A program made the translations under genes and the position numbers. From NCBI RefSeq assembly GCF_000003815.2, contig NC_049983.1:16752907-16816906 (forward strand): DNA of 64,000 nucleotides, given 5' to 3'. Shown in pieces: positions 32,822-42,819 of the stretch (position 1 is its first letter; each line of letters starts with the position of its first letter). The DNA comes from Branchiostoma floridae. Taxonomy: Eukaryota; Chordata; Leptocardii; Amphioxiformes; Branchiostomatidae. A model generated the notes under the pieces. It had not been told where the DNA came from. It searched no databases and worked only from the letters and a program-made list of their open reading frames with translations.

Positions 32822-34558
32822 TTAGTTTGAGTCTTTGGCTATAGTTACAGTGCAGTGTCCATCCAGTGCTAAAGGTAGATCTTTAATGGTGACCATGGTG
32901 TCAAGGATGGTGTCAAAGCACTGGACCGTTGCATGGTTATCCAAATGCAGAAATCTTAGGTTTGGTGAATGTTCGGACAGATTTAGCTCCACAATTTCTG
33001 GTTCTGTCTGTCCGCCCGTGATGTAGATCTCCCTGCCGCACACCGTAGCACTACAGTGGTCCCACGGGGCCAGCCTATCAGCCATGTCCTCGTAACACAT
33101 GGAGTCTTCATTGGGCTGGAATCGCATAGCCCGTTCCAAAGGTCCACCAACCAAGTAGATCTCGTCGTTGACTGTGCAGGCTTTGATGTTCCCCATTGCC
33201 GTCGGCATCCGCATTTTGAACACCCACTTGTTTTGGGAGGGGTCGTAGCACTGAAGGGAGTCCGTCTTCATGTGCGTGGTGGGATCAACAACTCCGCCGA
33301 ATGCGTAGAGTTTTCCACAGCAACTGGTCAAGCCAAAGTTGCACACTGCCTTTAGAAGTGGGGCTGCCTTCCTCCAACGGTTGGTTCTCTCGTTGTACAC
33401 CTCGACATCAGCTAGTATGCATACATCATCATCCACTCGGATGCAACCGCCAGCGACGTACACCTTTCCCTCCAAAACTGCCATCCCGTGCCGCCATCTG
33501 CCTTTGTTTAAGGATCCCAGCCACATCAAAGACTTCTGTGATGGCTTGTACCTCCATGCTTGGCGGAGGGATTTATTTCCACCCGTCACAATGACGTCGT
33601 CCTTAAGAACGCAGGCCGCAAAGCCCACACTTTCCTGTATTTGCTGTGGCAGCGGATTACTGTCAACACAATTGGAATCAAGCTCCAGTCTGTAAACACT
33701 GTCATTCATACCGACATCCCCCGCCAAGTAGTGGTCTTTCACACCACCGAGAACCAGAATGTCATTTTGAGTGATTGTGCGAAGGTTTTGATGCAAAGCT
33801 TTGTCTTTTGTTAGCTTCTTCACCCCAGGAACTTTAGCCAACACTTTGTCTTCCTTCAAAATGTTCTTTATGTAGTTTTTGTCAATGCGTGAGAAGCAGA
33901 CACACTGAAGAAGATCCTTGAGGTCTCTTTGTCGTTCTTTAAGGTCATGTCTTGTCCAGAGCATGATTGCCTCCAAAACTTGCTCCTCTTTCTTTGCATG
34001 AAGCTCAACATCTGAGATATATCTCTGTAACTCGTAGATGGGAAGCTGAAGAAACTCTTCAGTCTTGCACGCTTCTTCTAAATTTTTGATGGCACAGTGT
34101 CTTGCTGTGTCAGCCAACTCTTCAGAGAACATCTTTTCTGCCAGTGCCCAGGTAGCCATGCATGTGTCTGCACTCAGGTTTACTGTTAGAAACTTTTCAC
34201 AAGCCATCTCCACATGCATGAACTGGAGCATGTTGGCGGCTACGAACAGGGACTGGACGTTGTCTTTGTTGATGTTGATTTTAGACGTGTAGGCGTAGTC
34301 AACTAACAGCCGAAGAGCCTCTGCACTCACCCCTCCCATCTCTATCTTGTCCTTTTTGCTCTCACTGTGGTTTCCACTGAACATGGCCTGGAAGTAGTTG
34401 CTGCATGCAGAGAGAACCACACGGTGACAGGGGATCTCCTTCCCCTCTACACACAGGGTCACATCCACCAGAAGACCCTCAGATCTCATGCTACGTAATT
34501 CCTCAAAGAACCTGGCAGCAAAGCTGCTGTCCACGGGATCACCTGGATCATCATCCAT
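32822..34558 (-). CDS. BTB-BACK-Kelch protein, Kelch gene A
   Basis: Single coding exon, 578 aa from MDDDPGDPVD. A consensus acceptor (TTTCTTTCTCCAG) ends six bases before this ATG, so a 5' UTR intron is likely and the longer frame to 34606 is intronic. BTB domain about residues 15-125 (LVDVTLCVEGKEIPCHRVVL), BACK about 130-235, then six Kelch blades with double-glycine strands ILVLGG, VIVTGG, VYVAGG, LYAFGG, IYLVGG and IYITGG. Proteins of this layout usually act as substrate adaptors for Cullin-3 ubiquitin ligases in the cytoplasm; the substrate here is unknown. It is related to the three Kelch genes downstream and the most divergent of them. I cannot assign a vertebrate orthologue. Confidence 0.9.
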   Translation of the reverse strand: MDDDPGDPVDSSFAARFFEELRSMRSEGLLVDVTLCVEGKEIPCHRVVLSACSNYFQAMFSGNHSESKKDKIEMGGVSAEALRLLVDYAYTSKININKDNVQSLFVAANMLQFMHVEMACEKFLTVNLSADTCMATWALAEKMFSEELADTARHCAIKNLEEACKTEEFLQLPIYELQRYISDVELHAKKEEQVLEAIMLWTRHDLKERQRDLKDLLQCVCFSRIDKNYIKNILKEDKVLAKVPGVKKLTKDKALHQNLRTITQNDILVLGGVKDHYLAGDVGMNDSVYRLELDSNCVDSNPLPQQIQESVGFAACVLKDDVIVTGGNKSLRQAWRYKPSQKSLMWLGSLNKGRWRHGMAVLEGKVYVAGGCIRVDDDVCILADVEVYNERTNRWRKAAPLLKAVCNFGLTSCCGKLYAFGGVVDPTTHMKTDSLQCYDPSQNKWVFKMRMPTAMGNIKACTVNDEIYLVGGPLERAMRFQPNEDSMCYEDMADRLAPWDHCSATVCGREIYITGGQTEPEIVELNLSEHSPNLRFLHLDNHATVQCFDTILDTMVTIKDLPLALDGHCTVTIAKDSN

Positions 34559-34639
34559 TCTATTCTGGAGAAAGAAATGAAAAATAGTTGAAAAAACATC
34601 TTGCAATGCAGAAAAAGTTGGCAGGCAGAAGCTACACTG

Positions 34640-34835
34640 TACTGTAAATGCATTTAAGTTTGCTGGGATTTACTTTCGCGGTAACGGGAAAATGGATTTT
34701 TTGCAGTGGTTTTAAGTTTGTGGTAGCGCCATAGACTTCAGTCTCATACTATAATAGAAAAATATTTGCGGTGGTTTAAGTTCACGGTGGAGTGGTCACC
34801 ACGAAAACCGCGAACATTTCTGCATTTTACAGTAT
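34640..34835. mobile_element. MITE of the TACTGTAAATGCATTTAAG family
   Basis: About 196 bp beginning TACTGTAAATGCATTTAAG and ending GCATTTTACAGTA. It has internal TTCGCGG and GGTGGTTTAAGTT blocks like the left half of the foldback element at 25030-25440. It lies just upstream of the Kelch A coding exon, probably in its 5' UTR intron. Confidence 0.85.
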
Positions 34836-35329
34836 TACGACTGTTAATCGCAACACCTGCTGGAGAAATGGTTGGCAGGTTTCAGGGGTGCCCAAGCACT
34901 TGCACAAATTCTATGAGAAGTACTATGAGAATAATCTCCAAGCAGATCCTACGGTGCCATGTTGATAGTATCAAAGCTGGCCAGGGAGTATACCAGGCCA
35001 AGGGAGTCAAACAGGCACTGGAGGTAAGTTTGATACTACAATATGTACTAGTATACATCACGCACCATGGATCTGGTTGAAGATTACTATGAGAAAACAT
35101 ACGAAAAGGGTTCTCCCCAGAATTTTTTAGTATACTAGTGGTAGTGGAGGGACCGGCAAAAAAAAAGCAGACAGTAAGATAACTAGAAAGGCCGACATTT
35201 GCTTGAGAGCAAATACAGCATATTTCAGCCATCTCCCTCATGCAACAATATGCCTTGAGGTCGTTGACCCCTTTGGCCATTGGAAAATGACCCAAAAAAT
35301 GCCCAAATATATCATTTTAAAGTGTTCCA

Positions 35330-35942
35330 TGCCAAAAATTATACATGGGTCATTTGGATAAATATCTAGAGCACCCCTTTACCAAATTGCGGGTCATTTG
35401 GTTGTAAAACGAGGGAACAGGAGCCAAAAATGTCCAATTTTTGCTAAAAATGGCCATAAAATTGCAATATTAAGCATTATGTTGTACTGTATGGAAGAAC
35501 TGTTATTGAATTCATGCGCACAAAATTAAAGCGCACTTTTATACCAACTTTCAGGTCATTCGGTTGTAAAACGAGGGTACAGGAGGCAAAAATGTGCCTT
35601 TTTTGTCAAAAAATGGCCAAAAATCGCAAAATTAAGCATTTTGTTGTACCGTATACCAAAACTGTTATTAAATCTGGGTGGGCATATGATCAGGGCACCT
35701 CTGTACCAAATTTCATGTCATTCGGCTGTAATACCAGGGTACAGGAGCCCAAAATATACATAAAAATTGACAAAAACCTCAATAAAATCATTTCAAAGGC
35801 AGATATGAAAAAAATGAAAAAAACACCTAAGGGTATTGGCTTACTCTACCTTTGTGCCAAATTTCAAGTCAATCGGTTAAAAAACAGCGGAGTTGATTCG
35901 ATTTGAAGATTTGGCAGGAGAAAGAAGAAAGAAAGAAAGAAA
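35330..35942. repeat. Degenerate tandem repeat ending in (GAAA)n
   Basis: A unit of about 165-190 bp recurs three to four times. Each contains a block like AGGTCATTCGGTTGTAAAAC, then GAGGGTACAGGAG, AAAATGGCC and ACTGTTATT. It ends in a GAAAGAAAGAAAGAAAC simple tract at about 35926. It may be the tail of a retroelement; no reading frame supports a protein. Confidence 0.7.
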
Positions 35943-36159
35943 CATTACGAATACAATATATTTCACCATACCTATGGTTTGGCTGAAATATAATTATTTT
36001 TGGAAAACCTAATCTTACCTGCTGACAAGTTGATTGTAATTCATGAAGTAAACAGGGACAGTTAGCACTGTTTTCATGAAAATTGACTCATTTTGCAATG
36101 GCAGAGGGTGTAAAATACTCAATTATAGCGATTCCTTTTGTTATGTAGTAGTGAAACGA

Positions 36160-36446
36160 GGGTTCGCTTAAAAGGCTGGGCTGTCTACCAGGCCAGGCTA
36201 CCTGGCCTGTCTACCTGGCCTGGCTATCACGTCAGGCTACTCAGATCCCCCATTCATAGCCCGATCATATGGCACTCAGCCAAAATAGCTGATTGACAGG
36301 CATAGTAATTGCTAATCTCCAACAGGAGGTTGGCCTGTCCACCACTGGCTGGGCCCTTGGGAATGTGTCTGGGAGGCCTTCCTTGCAGCTGTCAGGAACA
36401 CAAGTACCAGGACTGTGTGTGTGTATGTTTGTCTGTGTGTGTGTGA

Positions 36447-36496
<50 letters not shown>

Positions 36497-37235
36497 ATGG
36501 GCTTGCCAGCAACAGAAATTTATTTCTTTATTGAATATCTATCTTCTAGAATAGAAACTATCTCAGCTCGTGCAACAAGAAGGAAGAGCATAAAATTGAT
36601 AAATCACTGTAAAGCTAAACTTGTAACGTTACTGACCAAGGGGGCGGGGTATAATTACATGTACCTCCTTGTTCTCTATGCTAGTATGCCATGTTGACAT
36701 ATACAATCTCGGTAGTCACATAGCCTTTTGAGGCTGTGGATTGTTATCCACTGTACAATTTTTGTGTCCAGGACAGAGCCCAATCCTCTCCTAACTGCCA
36801 ATAATCTCTCCGACCCCCTTGTACAATTTGGAGTGGGGAAAATACTGTTAACAGCACAGATTTTGTGACATGTCAAAGGATTTAGATTTAAATAGATATA
36901 GATTTGAACCCAGGACCTCTGTTTTCTAGGTCTAACACCCTAAAGCATTTACCCAACACAGTACTGGTACAGTACTTGAATGTGTTCCTGACACGCTGCA
37001 AAGAAGGCCTCCCAGACACATTCCCGATGGGCCCAGCCAGTGGACAGGCCAACCTTGGGTCACCAGCAGTGTTGGAGATTAGCAATTGCTATGCCTGTCA
37101 ATCAGCTATTTTGGCTGAGTGCCACATGATGGGGCTATGAATGGGGGGATCTTAGTAGCCTGACGTGATAGCCAGGCCAGGTAGAAAGGCCAGGCAGCCT
37201 GGCCTGGTAGACAGCCCAGCCTTTTAAGCGAACCC
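36160..37235. mobile_element. 1076-bp inverted-repeat element with 9-bp target duplication (Mutator-like MITE)
   Basis: The ends GGGTTCGCTTAAAAGGCTGG and its exact complement close at 36160 and 37235. They are flanked by GTGAAACGA in direct orientation at 36151-36159 and 37236-37244. The arms extend inward for about 250 bp with mismatches. The interior carries a (TG)n tract (about 36415-36492) and no transposase frame. A 9-bp duplication with long inverted repeats fits Mutator-like elements; that assignment is inference. Confidence 0.9.
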
Positions 37236-37244
37236 GTGAAACGA

Positions 37245-38685
37245 CTACAAATGTATTGTTTTGATCATCGCCCATTCACAAGTTTTTGCAGACAATGCTA
37301 TCTGGAAAAGTCATGCTGCTTGGCGCGGTACAAAAACCTGTGAATTTTCATGAATTTTAACAAAACTAACCAGGAAAATAGGAAGAAACACATTAAATTT
37401 TAAAAATAGTTATAGTGGTGCTGCAAGCTGGAGAGCGAGAAGTACGTTCTGTAAGTGTGAAGATCCGAGCTACAGGCGTCGCCTTCTTCCTGAGGATGGT
37501 ATCAAAGGCAATCAAAGGTATACAGATCTATACAGGCAGTTGACTTTGTGCCCCCTGCACCACCACTCCCCTCCCCACATAAACAGCCGCTGTATGGAGT
37601 GGCTTGGTAGCGGTATTCGTCAAGAGTCGATTGCCAAATTCATCCCCAAACCACGAACACAACGTAAAGCCTCTAGTTGTTATACTTACCGTTTCTATTT
37701 TCTGGCGAAGGTTACAACTCGGAGAAAAATATGCGGGCAAACCACAAGAGTTAGGACGGCCTGGTGCAGAGTCGAGACGGGCAAGACCAGGCACGGTCTC
37801 TCTGGGAATACTAAAAGTTACTATGCGGAACATTCTATATCAGGAAAACAGGGGAGTCCGATTTGAAGATTTTATTTAAAAGGAAATATCACATATACAT
37901 AATTTTTATTTCCCTTCTGATACATATCCAGAATACTTTTTGTTTATATTATGACTTTTTGTAGGGTTATTTGTTCATTTTATATATGCAAAAAGGTATG
38001 GTTCATGTTTGGTTCCCCCTGCAGACCTCGCGAGTTGAGAGTGCTTTCTTGCATGATTTGACCTTCGACCTTATAATCTTATTAGCAGATAGTATCGAGA
38101 TATGTCAGCTTATCGAGAAGTCACATCAAGACTAGCCACATGGAATACCGCAATTTGTTTGACCAAGGAGCTTGGTTTGAAGTTTTTGTTAGCTCAAGCC
38201 TTCAGATTCTGTGAAATTTTAGGGCAAGATAAAGTAGACTGTCCTACAATTTTTTTTAATACACAGTATTAGTTATCAACCGTAACGCTACCGCTTACCG
38301 GTCCCTTGACCGGGGGTTATATAGCAAGGAGTTTTTTTTAACATCCTTGGTTATAACCGATTGGCCCCTAACGTTACCAGGCTCGCGGATCGTTGGTCAA
38401 ATACTAAAATAATAGAAATTAGACAAATAGAGGGAATATTGTGATAGGGGAATCGGCCGGCCAGAGGAGTCAGCTGCATTAGTATCAGTACACGAGCCAC
38501 GGAAGACTCTCTCATTGGTGTACTGACATATTGGTGGCCGGCCGACTCCCCTCAGCCGCACACCAGTCCGCCTCGGCAGGCTAGCTACCAAACCAAGCAT
38601 TGCATCATCATGCAATCCTAGTAGCAAGTTTATGAACAAAGCTTATAAAATTATAGAGTTTGGTGCCGACTTACTGTTGGTAAAT
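37245..38685. other. Intergenic DNA with small palindromes
   Basis: No gene seen. It holds an 11-bp micro-insertion CAAGGAGCTTG (38164-38174) with near-perfect 7-bp flanks and a 25-bp relative at 38325-38349. There is also a hairpin with AGGGGAATCGGCCGGCCA near 38447 against TGGCCGGCCGACTCCCCT ending near 38552. Confidence 0.55.
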
Positions 38686-39086
38686 AAGAGTTTGCTAGGT
38701 AAACGTTACTGTCCCAGTGATAGACAGGGAAATATAGTGCTCACCTCCATAGAGATTGTGTTGTCCGCTGCGGAATGAAAACAAAAGTTTCTCACTTTTG
38801 TATTTTTGATGTAACGGATTGGAACTAGAATATCACTGAGAACACCACAATCTTCGGTTGTTCTGTCTTTTACGCCAGGCTATCACGCCGAAACGACAGA
38901 ACAACCGAAGATTGTGGTGTTCTTAATGATATTCTAGATACATCCCATTACATTAAATAAACAGAAACATTTTTCTGTGAGCAAATTTTGCTTTCCTTCC
39001 ACAGCGGACGATACAATTTTATAGAGGTGACTTTTTCCTTGTCTATTACTGGAACAGTAGCGTTTAGCTACATGTAGCAAACTCTT
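38686..39086. mobile_element. Nested palindromic MITE, about 400 bp
   Basis: The outer arms AAGAGTTTGCTA (38686) and AGCAAACTCTT (ending 39086) continue inward through matching blocks. Inside is a second, tighter hairpin around 38838-38938 with arms ACACCACAATCTTCGGTTGT and complement. The whole segment can fold on itself; no protein is encoded. Confidence 0.85.
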
Positions 39087-39222
39087 GTCCCGCCTTCAAT
39101 GCGACAAGATGTACGTCGACAGCAAGCACTAACAATATCTAAAAGTTCATAAAGTTATCAGGATTGTTTGATTGGTTAGCCTGAGTACCATCCTCCGTTG
39201 TACTACATGGGGGCCCCCAAAG

Positions 39223-40120
39223 CCCTTTTCCGTAGAGCGTAATCGGCGGTTTTAATTCTACGTACTCCGTAGCGGGACCGTTCGAATTCAACGTAGAGCG
39301 TAATCGGTGCATTTTGCGTCGAGCGATATTGGCCCCTTTGATTTAACGTATTACGTAGAAGCTAACCGGATTTTACCGTAAAACGTAATTCATATTAATT
39401 TTTCGTCAAGCGTAATCAAAGTTTCATTAAACTTAACTAGTCTACCGGCAAATTTTACCCGCGAAAATGCTGGAAATTGCGTTTCAAAGAGTCCAGATTT
39501 CAAAATTTCGCCGGACATTCCTTGCTATGGCTCAACACTTCGGCACTGGACATGGTGAAAATATGTTGCGGGAGCGTCGTCCCCCAACTAGTAGAAATCT
39601 TTTTACCGACCCTAGCTTAGTTAACAAGCAAAATTTGCCCCTTAAATGCAGGAAATGGCATTTCAGAGGGTCGAGATTTCAATTTTTCTCCGGGCGCCGG
39701 GCGGCCCTTGCCAAGGCTTGCGACTCCGGCGCTCACGACTCTCCGGCGCTCGTCGCCCTCAAAGACGTTTCTCTGACAGAAATGTCATTACATTGAGCAT
39801 ATGCCTGCCAGCAAAATTTGCCCCTCAAAATGCAGGAAATGGTGTTTCAGAGGGTAAAAATTTCCAAATTTTCCCGTACCTACCTTGCGACAGTTCGACT
39901 GTTCGTGCTTTCGGCACTGGAAATCTGAAAATGATGTTTGGGGGCGTTGCCCAGCTTAAAGCTAAAACCATGTGAATTTCTAATTGGATGCTATTTAACT
40001 TAGCTTAGTCTATGAGCAAAATTTGCCCTTCAAAATGCATAAAATGGCGTTTCAGAGGGTCAGGATTTCACAATATTCCCGGGGGAGCATGCCCCCGGAC
40101 GGCCTAGGATTGTCGCGCCT
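39223..40120. repeat. Tandem repeat array with GTAATC and GCAAAATTTGCCCC units
   Basis: The first part (39223-39420) repeats a short motif like CGTAGAGCGTAATC at irregular spacing. The second (39440-40120) has four units of about 190 bp, each with CAAAATTTGCCC, AATGCAGGAAATGG, TTTCAGAGGGTC and a stretch like TTTCAAAATTT. The same unit appears inside the inverted-repeat element at 51499-52058, so this is probably a decayed copy of that element. Confidence 0.75.
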
Positions 40121-40398
40121 CCGAGCTTATCAGTCGTTGGACTATAACCATTACCTTACACATTTTGTATCTAGCATCGGCATGTATCTTGAAAAATACC
40201 AACAAGACCATCTTCTAAGTACAGAGTTTTAATCTTCTATCTTCAGACGTAAAGAATTAGTAAGTATTTTGCCTGCTTGTGGGGAAACTTGAAAAGAAAT
40301 TAAACGCACAATGACATATATGGATTCGGTATCGGGAGTACATGACAATATTTTCAACTTACTATCTTCCCTGAATATTTTCATCATGTTAGTAAAAG

Positions 40399-40489
40399 AC
40401 TAGCCTGGTATCCAGCCGTATTATAGCTCCCGAGTCTCTTCTGTCATAATAGACTTGGGAGCTATAATACGGCTGGATATTAGGCTAGT
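40399..40489. repeat. Long hairpin palindrome, about 90 bp
   Basis: The left arm, including ATCCAGCCGTATTATAGCTC, pairs with the right arm GAGCTATAATACGGCTGGAT, with ACTAGCCTGG/TTAGGCTAGT at the ends. The loop is about 15 bases. Confidence 0.9.
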
Positions 40490-40576
40490 AAAACACTGGA
40501 TAAAAAGATTAAAACGTCGTCTTCACACTCATCACTTTCGTGCATGATCACGTACAATCCTGCATGCTAGACTGTG

Positions 40577-40784
40577 TACTCTCCAAGCAGAGGTTAGGCT
40601 CCGGCTGTTTAAACGTTTTTTCTAGTCGTTTTTATCGGGCTTTCTATTCTGTATTTTATCTTGCTGTGTCAAGACCTAACTGGCTGGCGTACTTCAAGAA
40701 AAATGACAAAATAGAAAGCCTGATAAAAACGACTAAAAAAACGTAAAAAAACAGCCGCGGAGCCTAACCTCTGCTTGGAGAGTA
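40577..40784. mobile_element. 208-bp inverted-repeat element with ACTCTCCAAGCAGAGGTT ends
   Basis: Ends TACTCTCCAAGCAGAGGTTA and complement (ending 40784). The arms extend about 75 bp inward (CGTTTTTATCGGGCTTTCTA and complement). The same terminus occurs at 58354, 31633 and 41533. It has no coding capacity. Confidence 0.9.
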
Positions 40785-40957
40785 AGACCGTGCTCTCCAG
40801 GAAGCACTTTTCATATGGTCGCCAGAACTGGAAATTGGTATTTTCCTGGCCAATGTTTCATGACCAGTGACAGTCTGGCACTTTCCTCAGGACAATAGCG
40901 AATGCCTAGACATTGCAACTCAATCATGGACATGTATACAATTTCTGGACACAACTT

Positions 40958-41104
40958 AATCTCCAAGATCCTACGATAGCATAAGATTAAAGATAGTATC
41001 AAAAGCTGACAGAGGAGTGAAGTCGCCCTAGTAATGTATCTTACACACTCCTAGGCCAGCTTTTGATACTATCTTATGCTACCTTAGCATCTGCTTGCAG
41101 ATTA
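40958..41104. mobile_element. Inverted-repeat element with TAATCTCCAAG ends
   Basis: Left arm TAATCTCCAAGATCCTACGA and ATAGTATCAAAAGCTG; right arm CAGCTTTTGATACTATCTTA and GCTTGCAGATTA. It is the same family as 34933-35006 (one end) and 48716-49045. Confidence 0.85.
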
Positions 41105-42815
41105 CTTGGACACTGATCAGTATTAAAAATTAATCTCCAAGAAGATTTTGGTAAGGAAAACGTTTATGTAATATATATACCCTACATATATATTCAGGTT
41201 ATGCAGATTCCAAGTATGCATTGTAGTAATTGTTACCGTTAACAGTTAATATGGCATACGTGTAACTTCTATATGCGTGTAAAGGAATTCATGTTAAAAA
41301 CTACTTTTAACTGAAACTAGTTAACTGAACACATATATAAATAGCGATAAAGTGCCATAGCACTGAGTTTTTTTTTCTTTCTATTCATTAAACAGAAGGA
41401 GTGGATAGGAGCCTTTTGCGGCTTGAAGGAAACGATATGGAGTTGTTTCAGCCAGGTAGGACTACAAAGCCCGACAAAATGCAAAAACATCTAAAAACAC
41501 GCATACAAACTGCCGAACCTCTGCTTGGAGAGTACACATATGGTGTTTTCCAGTGGCCAGGTGTTCCTGTGGGATTTTACTTCCTGTGGTCATCTCAGCA
41601 CAACATGACCTTGCTACATCCGCCGCCCACGTTCTAAACACATTTCCATGGTAGACTGTACCATAGGAGGTCGGGGAGACATTATTGAAATTATTGAATC
41701 TGAAATAGGGTACTCGAAACGTCTTTTCAAATGTCTCAAACTGTACTATTAATACAAATGACTATTTAGTTTTTAATACTAAAACAGGTTTATCTTCTGG
41801 AATAGCTCTATCTTCTTGCGAACCCCAATGGTAAAAATACACCCCCTTTATCACATAGAACCTTCCGCTCAGTTGCAACTTTCTGGAGTGTTGACCATTT
41901 CTTGATTTGCGAACTTGGCAGTTGGAAACCCGGTGACTTGGCGTGTAACCATTTCTTCGTTTTGTAAATGACAGAAGATTAGAAGACAGTAAGTACGTCG
42001 GAAATACTTTATCTACTGTGCTCTTATTGTTCGTGATCTTACGTATTTTAGCGTTTTGCACTGCGGTTAGGTTGGGGGGGCGTTGTTGTCGTAGCGAAAT
42101 AATTCTCAGATAATTTGCTCAAAGGGCTATCCAAAAACAATCATGAAAGAGAGGGGTTTATGACTTTAAACAGTTGGACTTTAGTCAAGGACTGAGGGGG
42201 TCTAATCGCTGAGACTGGACTGGGAAAATATAGTTTCTGTACGTTGTGGCAGCTGGGCACACACAACACACAAGTTGCAGTTTCTTCAGGGATTCTTAGT
42301 GGTGCTAAAACCAAGGAGAAAACCCTATCCAGTCTGAAAAGAGGTAATCTCCAAGCAGATTCCTCCAGTGGCATAAAACAGTAACATAAGCTGCCACCGC
42401 CAATTTTTACCCCTCAGCCGGCTAAGTCCTCCCCAGCTAAAGTACNNNNNNNNNNNNNNNNNNNNNNNNNNNNNNNNNNNNNNNNNNNNNNNNNNNNNNN
42501 NNNNNNNNNNNNNNNNNNNNNNNNNNNNNNNNNNNNNNNNNNNNNGGTAACACTAGAACTAGTATAGAACGACAGTGTTATAACGTTGCTAGTACAGGTA
42601 TTTGACAACACACTATGATCTAGGGCCTACTTAAAACCTTAGTACAAGTTGTAAGCTTTAGGACTACATATTTTTTTAATGTAATGTCTAATATGCACAG
42701 AAATAAAAAGGATGTATGATGTTTTTTTTAGTATTGTAGAAGGAGTTTGGGGTGAAGTCAGCCATTTCTGAATGCCCTGTCTCCCTCTAATATATCTATC
42801 TCTTTAATTTGTTAG
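41105..42815. other. 5' flank of Kelch gene B, with assembly gap
   Basis: Holds a 100-base N run (42446-42545). Segment 41530-41640 (CACATATGGTGTTTTCCAGT and onward) is repeated at 52335-52440 upstream of Kelch gene D, and further blocks (CTTCCGCTC) also match. The gene duplication therefore included upstream DNA. No coding exon is supported; a 5' UTR exon of gene B may be here. Confidence 0.55.
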
Positions 42816-42819
42816 GAAA

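Noticed and set aside
35514-35906. 130-codon frame in the 35.3-35.9 kb repeat
   Set aside because: It follows a degenerate tandem repeat and lacks any protein motif.
36293-36697. 134-codon frame with cysteine/valine runs
   Set aside because: Generated by the (TG)n tract inside the inverted-repeat transposon.
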